Of a stretch of DNA of 64,000 nt, positions 60,610 to 64,000 are shown piece by piece (the first letter of the stretch is position 1; each line of letters starts with the position of its first letter). The stretch comes from Leishmania martiniquensis (lineage: Eukaryota; Euglenozoa; Kinetoplastea; Trypanosomatida; Trypanosomatidae). A program made the translations under genes and the position numbers. The DNA lies in NCBI RefSeq assembly GCF_017916325.1, contig NC_090142.1, positions 297,501 to 361,500 on the forward strand. The letters run 5' to 3'. The notes beneath the pieces were generated by a model. The model worked only from the letters and a program-made list of their open reading frames with translations, ran no database searches and was not told the DNA's origin.

Positions 60610-62177
60610 GTAGTCGGAGAAAGGAGAGGGTGCGGGACAAACTGCGAGACACCGTTGCCTCCTGTGTGCGTGCTAGACACGAGTCGATCCTGCAGCGAAA
60701 GGGAGTCGTGGAAAGAAGATGCGGCCAGCGCAACGACAGGCAGGACTTATCGGTGGCAGCGGCTCGCGGGGTGGTTGGGGTGGACGTGTGGGATCGCCTG
60801 CGACTGTGTGTGGACATGCCAGTGAACAGACCTCACGTAGCTTGCGAGAGGAACCGGGCGGGCTCAAGCGGAAGTGCGTGAGGAGACGAGGTGTGCTGCG
60901 TGGCAACTGATTTCCTATCCCCTCTTGTCCCAGAGGTGGTGGGACGCGGAGGCACACCGCTGCACACGCACGGATTTCTGCCGCTTGGCTTCCTCTGCGT
61001 CTGCCTCGCAAGAAGTGGCGCTTTTTTGCTCGCTGACCTTTTCCTCGGCCGCAAAGTCCGCTATCCGTGCCTGTGATCTTCATTCGCACCCCCAAAAAAA
61101 AAACACACGCGCGCCATTCATCCGTGCAACTGTGACGCTTGACGCCATTGAACTGCGTTACCCCCTTACCCCCCTCCCCCCGCACACACACACACACACA
61201 CTCGCCATTGACATGAGAGCATACGGTGAGAACAGCCGCAAAATTCGCGGAAGTGCAGCGCCCTGTCTACGCCGTATCGTAAGCGGAAGACGGTCAGAGA
61301 CCTTTGCTGTTACGGGCATCTTCCAAAAGACGCCGCGCTTGGGTGAGAGCAGTGCCCGTAGTGACAGATGAAGTGTGCATGCGGCGCTGTTGTTGCACCC
61401 CCCCTCCCCCTCCCTCTGTCCTTGCCTGCACGCCGTTTCAGGCCGACAGACGATTCATCTGCACACCTCCAACCGCCGCCGCGCCCCTGGCCCCTCGTCA
61501 CACCCGCTCCTCATTATTGGTCTTCCTCCCTCTCTCTATCCTCCCTCTTCCCTTCTTTACGTTTCACGCACACAACAGTCCTCCTCCCCCCTCTCCTCCC
61601 CCCTCTCCCCCTCTCTTCGATTACGCACCCAAATCAACGGCATATCAAAGGCGCGCGCCTCCTCCACTGGTCCGTTTAGCCACAGAAACGCATTCCGATC
61701 GAGACGCCTTTCCCTCTTTCACTTTCTTCGCTTCGTGGAGCAAGCAACAACAACAACAACGCACTCTCACTCGCTCGCTCTCTCTGTTTGTGTGTGTGTG
61801 CGTGTGTGTGCCCCCTCTCTCCCCTCTGCGTCACGATCACCATCGCACGGCTCGCGCAACTTCGACATCTCTCTTGGGTGCCGCCGCCGCCCTTGCCGAC
61901 CTTTTTGCTTCTTCGTGCGTGTGTGGCTTTGTGTGCCGAGGTTTCTCGTCTGTGGATGTTGCGTCTCCGTTTCTTCACGTGGCGCGCGTGACTGCATCGT
62001 CCTTCGCTTCTCAGTCCGTGCCGCTGAACCGGTCTCTCGGCTCCACTTCCGCCCCCTCTCCCTTCGACATACGGAAGACATAAACAACAGCACATACATA
62101 CACTATCGGTGTAGCCGCTGATCAACAAGACCGCCCTAACCCATTCTCCTCAGCAGGCATTGAGGGGCCTCGACCTT
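60610..62177. other. Intergenic spacer (1.6 kb)
   Basis: Holds an A-run (about 61094-61103), a (CA)n run (about 61183-61201), many C/T tracts between 61390 and 61620, CAA repeats near 61746-61760, a (TG)n run near 61788-61808 and the acceptor of the next gene. No gene is recognised. Confidence 0.65.
62130..62156 (+). promoter_or_regulatory. Predicted trans-splice acceptor, PFK-2 gene
   Basis: CCGCCCTAACCCATTCTCCT is followed by CAGCAG, with AG at 62152-62153 and 62155-62156. The first ATG downstream is 62178. Confidence 0.45.
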
Positions 62178-64000
62178 ATGGACCCCCACACGGTGGTGAC
62201 TTCACCACCACCACCACCTGGTGCCGATGCTGCAGCTTTGAGGAAGGATGTAAGGACACCGGTAACCCACCACGTAAATGCGCAACGCAGCAGCGGTAGC
62301 GCCATTGCCCCGCCCCACAGCAGTGCCAGCGGCGAGCGGTCCGGTGAACCTGTTTGGCCCTTCTGCTCCCTCACTGCCTCGGTGTCGGCCACGCCGGCTT
62401 CTTTCTCGGCGACGAGCCATAGGAACGCGGCAGTGCCTCAAGGCGCCACCTGCCCCACCGCGCGGTCCGCTGTCGATGTGGAGCCGCCTCTCCACTCCTC
62501 TTTTTCTCAGGCCAGCGAGGAGTCGCCTGATGTCGGTGCTACCACCGCCGCGATGATGCGACATAGCGGGTCGCGTTGCTGTAGCCCACAGCGGCATCAC
62601 TGCTCCTCCACCGATTCAGGCGCGGACACCGTCGCAGCCGGGGGCCGTCTTCCCTGCGCGCACCAGGTGCGGCATGACCATCACCAATGTCGCCGCGCCC
62701 ATCACGACACGCACGGTAGCCACCTGGCAGGGACAAGGAAAGCGGCGACAGCCACAGACACCGCTATCACGACTGTTCCGTCAACTAGTAACCGACACGC
62801 GCGCACTTCATCCCGAGAGTTGCTCCTGAACCAGGACTCCGGCACCAGCGACGTGAGCGACCGTGGCGCCTCGCTCTTCGTTTCGAGCGACATTGGCAGT
62901 CACAACACCCGCAACTACGACAACCGAACGGGACACCGCAGCTCAGAGACAAGCTTGGCAGTAGTTGAGGCATCGGCTCGTGCCATTCACTCGGGGCTTC
63001 ACACGTTATCTTCCCAGGCGCTGCCGTGCGTCAATCAAGAGACCATCGTGGAGCGCATCATTGGACGTCGGCCGCGCCCATACCACAAGTGGGTGTGGCG
63101 CAAGGCAGAGAATTTCGAGGAGCTGCATGCGCTGAGTGTACACGGCAACGGATATCAGCAGCCGACCACAACCGCTGGCCGCCACGTAGTGATGCAAGAC
63201 GAGGCAAACGATGCAGCCGCGGCGCACTCCTGCACAGCGCTCAAGGGAGTGCGGACCACATCGACGCCCTCGCGGGGTGATACGTCCGGCGGTGCTTCCC
63301 CCAGCAGTGGGAAGGTGCCCTTGAGAGTACCACCATCGATGGCGCCCTCGGACGCGTCCTCGAGCACTGCTCCCCGCCTCGTTGGGCTCTTGAACACCAG
63401 GGGAAGCACGTACAGCGCTGAGAGAGGCACGGCGGAAGCGAGCTCTGCACCAAACGCGGCCACGACAGCGGCGTCGCCGACGAAGTCCCCTTCCGACCTG
63501 AATGACTCACCATCGGCCGGCGGCGCGAAGTCGCCGCGCGTTTCCTCTTCAGGCACTGCGAACGACATGCCTTTCGAGCAGATGAGCCGGCTCTCCATGT
63601 ATACGATCCCAACGTCGCAACAGGGGCCGGCTTACTTCAACACGGCCATCGAGGATGGCTCAAAGACGCTGGTCATCTTCATGATGGGCCTGCCCGCTCG
63701 GGGTAAGACCTTCTTGGCGCAGAAGATCTGCCGGCTGCTGGGCTGGCACGGAAGCCGCGCTAAGGTGCAGAACATTCAGGTCGCGTGGCGCCGTGTGCTA
63801 CTAGACTGGGAGGCGACGCACCCGGAACTGGTGGACTGCAGCGCAAGTACCGGAGCACCGGATGAGGAGGCGGGCGCGTTCGCTGGCGAAACGAACGTGA
63901 CGGACGAGGCACCAAGCGGCGGGCGAGGAGCGTCTCATGAGATTCTGAGGTCAGCAGGGGCGCCTGGCGGGGGCGCCACCAAAGCCTCTTCGCACACTGC
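62178..64000 (+). CDS. 6-phosphofructo-2-kinase/fructose-2,6-bisphosphatase, N-terminal part (607+ aa, runs off window)
   Basis: The frame is open from the ATG at 62178 to the window edge with no stop, so the gene is truncated here by the window. Residues about 495-540 match the start of the 6-phosphofructo-2-kinase domain: VIFMMGLPARGKTFLAQKIC with the P-loop GLPARGKT at 504-511, then LLGWHGSRAKVQNIQVAWRR. The enzyme makes fructose-2,6-bisphosphate, which in trypanosomatids activates pyruvate kinase. The first about 490 residues are a Ser/Thr/His-rich extension with one conserved-looking patch (ETIVERIIGRRPRPYHKWVWRKAENFEEL, about 287-315, given as two parts: a basic then an aromatic block). 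Soon after the P-loop helix the sequence enters a Gly/Ala/Asp-rich insertion (from about 560). Whether a phosphatase half follows cannot be seen. Confidence 0.9.
   Translation, partial: MDPHTVVTSPPPPPGADAAALRKDVRTPVTHHVNAQRSSGSAIAPPHSSASGERSGEPVWPFCSLTASVSATPASFSATSHRNAAVPQGATCPTARSAVDVEPPLHSSFSQASEESPDVGATTAAMMRHSGSRCCSPQRHHCSSTDSGADTVAAGGRLPCAHQVRHDHHQCRRAHHDTHGSHLAGTRKAATATDTAITTVPSTSNRHARTSSRELLLNQDSGTSDVSDRGASLFVSSDIGSHNTRNYDNRTGHRSSETSLAVVEASARAIHSGLHTLSSQALPCVNQETIVERIIGRRPRPYHKWVWRKAENFEELHALSVHGNGYQQPTTTAGRHVVMQDEANDAAAAHSCTALKGVRTTSTPSRGDTSGGASPSSGKVPLRVPPSMAPSDASSSTAPRLVGLLNTRGSTYSAERGTAEASSAPNAATTAASPTKSPSDLNDSPSAGGAKSPRVSSSGTANDMPFEQMSRLSMYTIPTSQQGPAYFNTAIEDGSKTLVIFMMGLPARGKTFLAQKICRLLGWHGSRAKVQNIQVAWRRVLLDWEATHPELVDCSASTGAPDEEAGAFAGETNVTDEAPSGGRGASHEILRSAGAPGGGATKASSHT

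Noticed and set aside
1..64000. Search by eye for retroposons (SIDER/ingi-type), spliced-leader or rRNA arrays, tRNAs, CRISPR and prokaryotic mobile elements
   Set aside because: No reverse-transcriptase-like frame, tandem long repeat, or tRNA-like box pair was recognised. Degenerate SIDER copies in 3' UTRs cannot be excluded without a profile search.

Overview
The window is nuclear DNA from a trypanosomatid, most likely Leishmania or a close Leishmaniinae relative. Fourteen protein genes are supported. All lie on the + strand, none needs an intron, and they are separated by 0.7-3 kb spacers packed with C/T tracts, (CA)n/(TG)n runs and AG dinucleotides just ahead of the start codons. This is the layout of a polycistronic transcription unit processed by spliced-leader trans-splicing. 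Coding DNA is GC-rich at third positions. Several proteins carry the very long Ala/Ser/Pro/Gly-rich extensions typical of Leishmania. No strand switch, tRNA, rRNA, transposon, CRISPR array or telomeric repeat was recognised.

Layout, left to right: (1) 140-1669, unknown protein with a Cys/His-rich tail; (2) 4652-14530, giant PPEF/RdgC-like Ser/Thr phosphatase with a zinc-finger-like N-terminus, an IQ-like segment, EF-hand-like regions and a huge disordered tail; (3) 15889-16395, short Qb-SNARE-like tail-anchored protein; (4) 17685-18254, ribosomal protein S9 (uS4); (5) 20312-25753, STE/MEKK-like kinase with a probable N-terminal membrane segment; (6) 27697-30429, Trf4-type non-canonical poly(A) polymerase; (7) 31093-31671, centrin; (8) 32731-34503, unknown; (9) 35535-39314, importin-4/Kap123-like karyopherin; (10) 40080-42446, malonyl-CoA decarboxylase; (11) 44376-56141, 3921-residue EF-hand plus WD40-like protein; (12) 57192-57653, PP1 inhibitor-3 (PPP1R11/Ypi1) family; (13) 59344-60609, membrane-anchored J-domain protein; (14) 62178 to the window end, N-terminal part of 6-phosphofructo-2-kinase/fructose-2,6-bisphosphatase.

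The genes do not form a pathway; trypanosomatid gene arrays rarely do. They cover phosphatase and kinase signalling, membrane fusion, translation, RNA surveillance, basal-body or flagellar structure, nuclear import, fatty-acid metabolism, protein folding and glycolytic control. From memory, the run S9 - kinase - poly(A) polymerase - centrin matches a syntenic block on Trypanosoma brucei chromosome 8 and Leishmania chromosome 7; this was not checked by search.

Start codons were chosen as the first in-frame ATG downstream of a plausible polypyrimidine/AG trans-splice acceptor. In several genes the reading frame stays open upstream of that ATG, but this is not taken as coding. The items most worth a second look are the architectures of the giant phosphatase, the membrane-type kinase and the giant EF-hand/WD protein, coding-like sequence that continues in frame past the phosphatase stop, and an overlapping upstream ORF whose inclusion depends on splice-site choice ahead of the 3921-residue protein.
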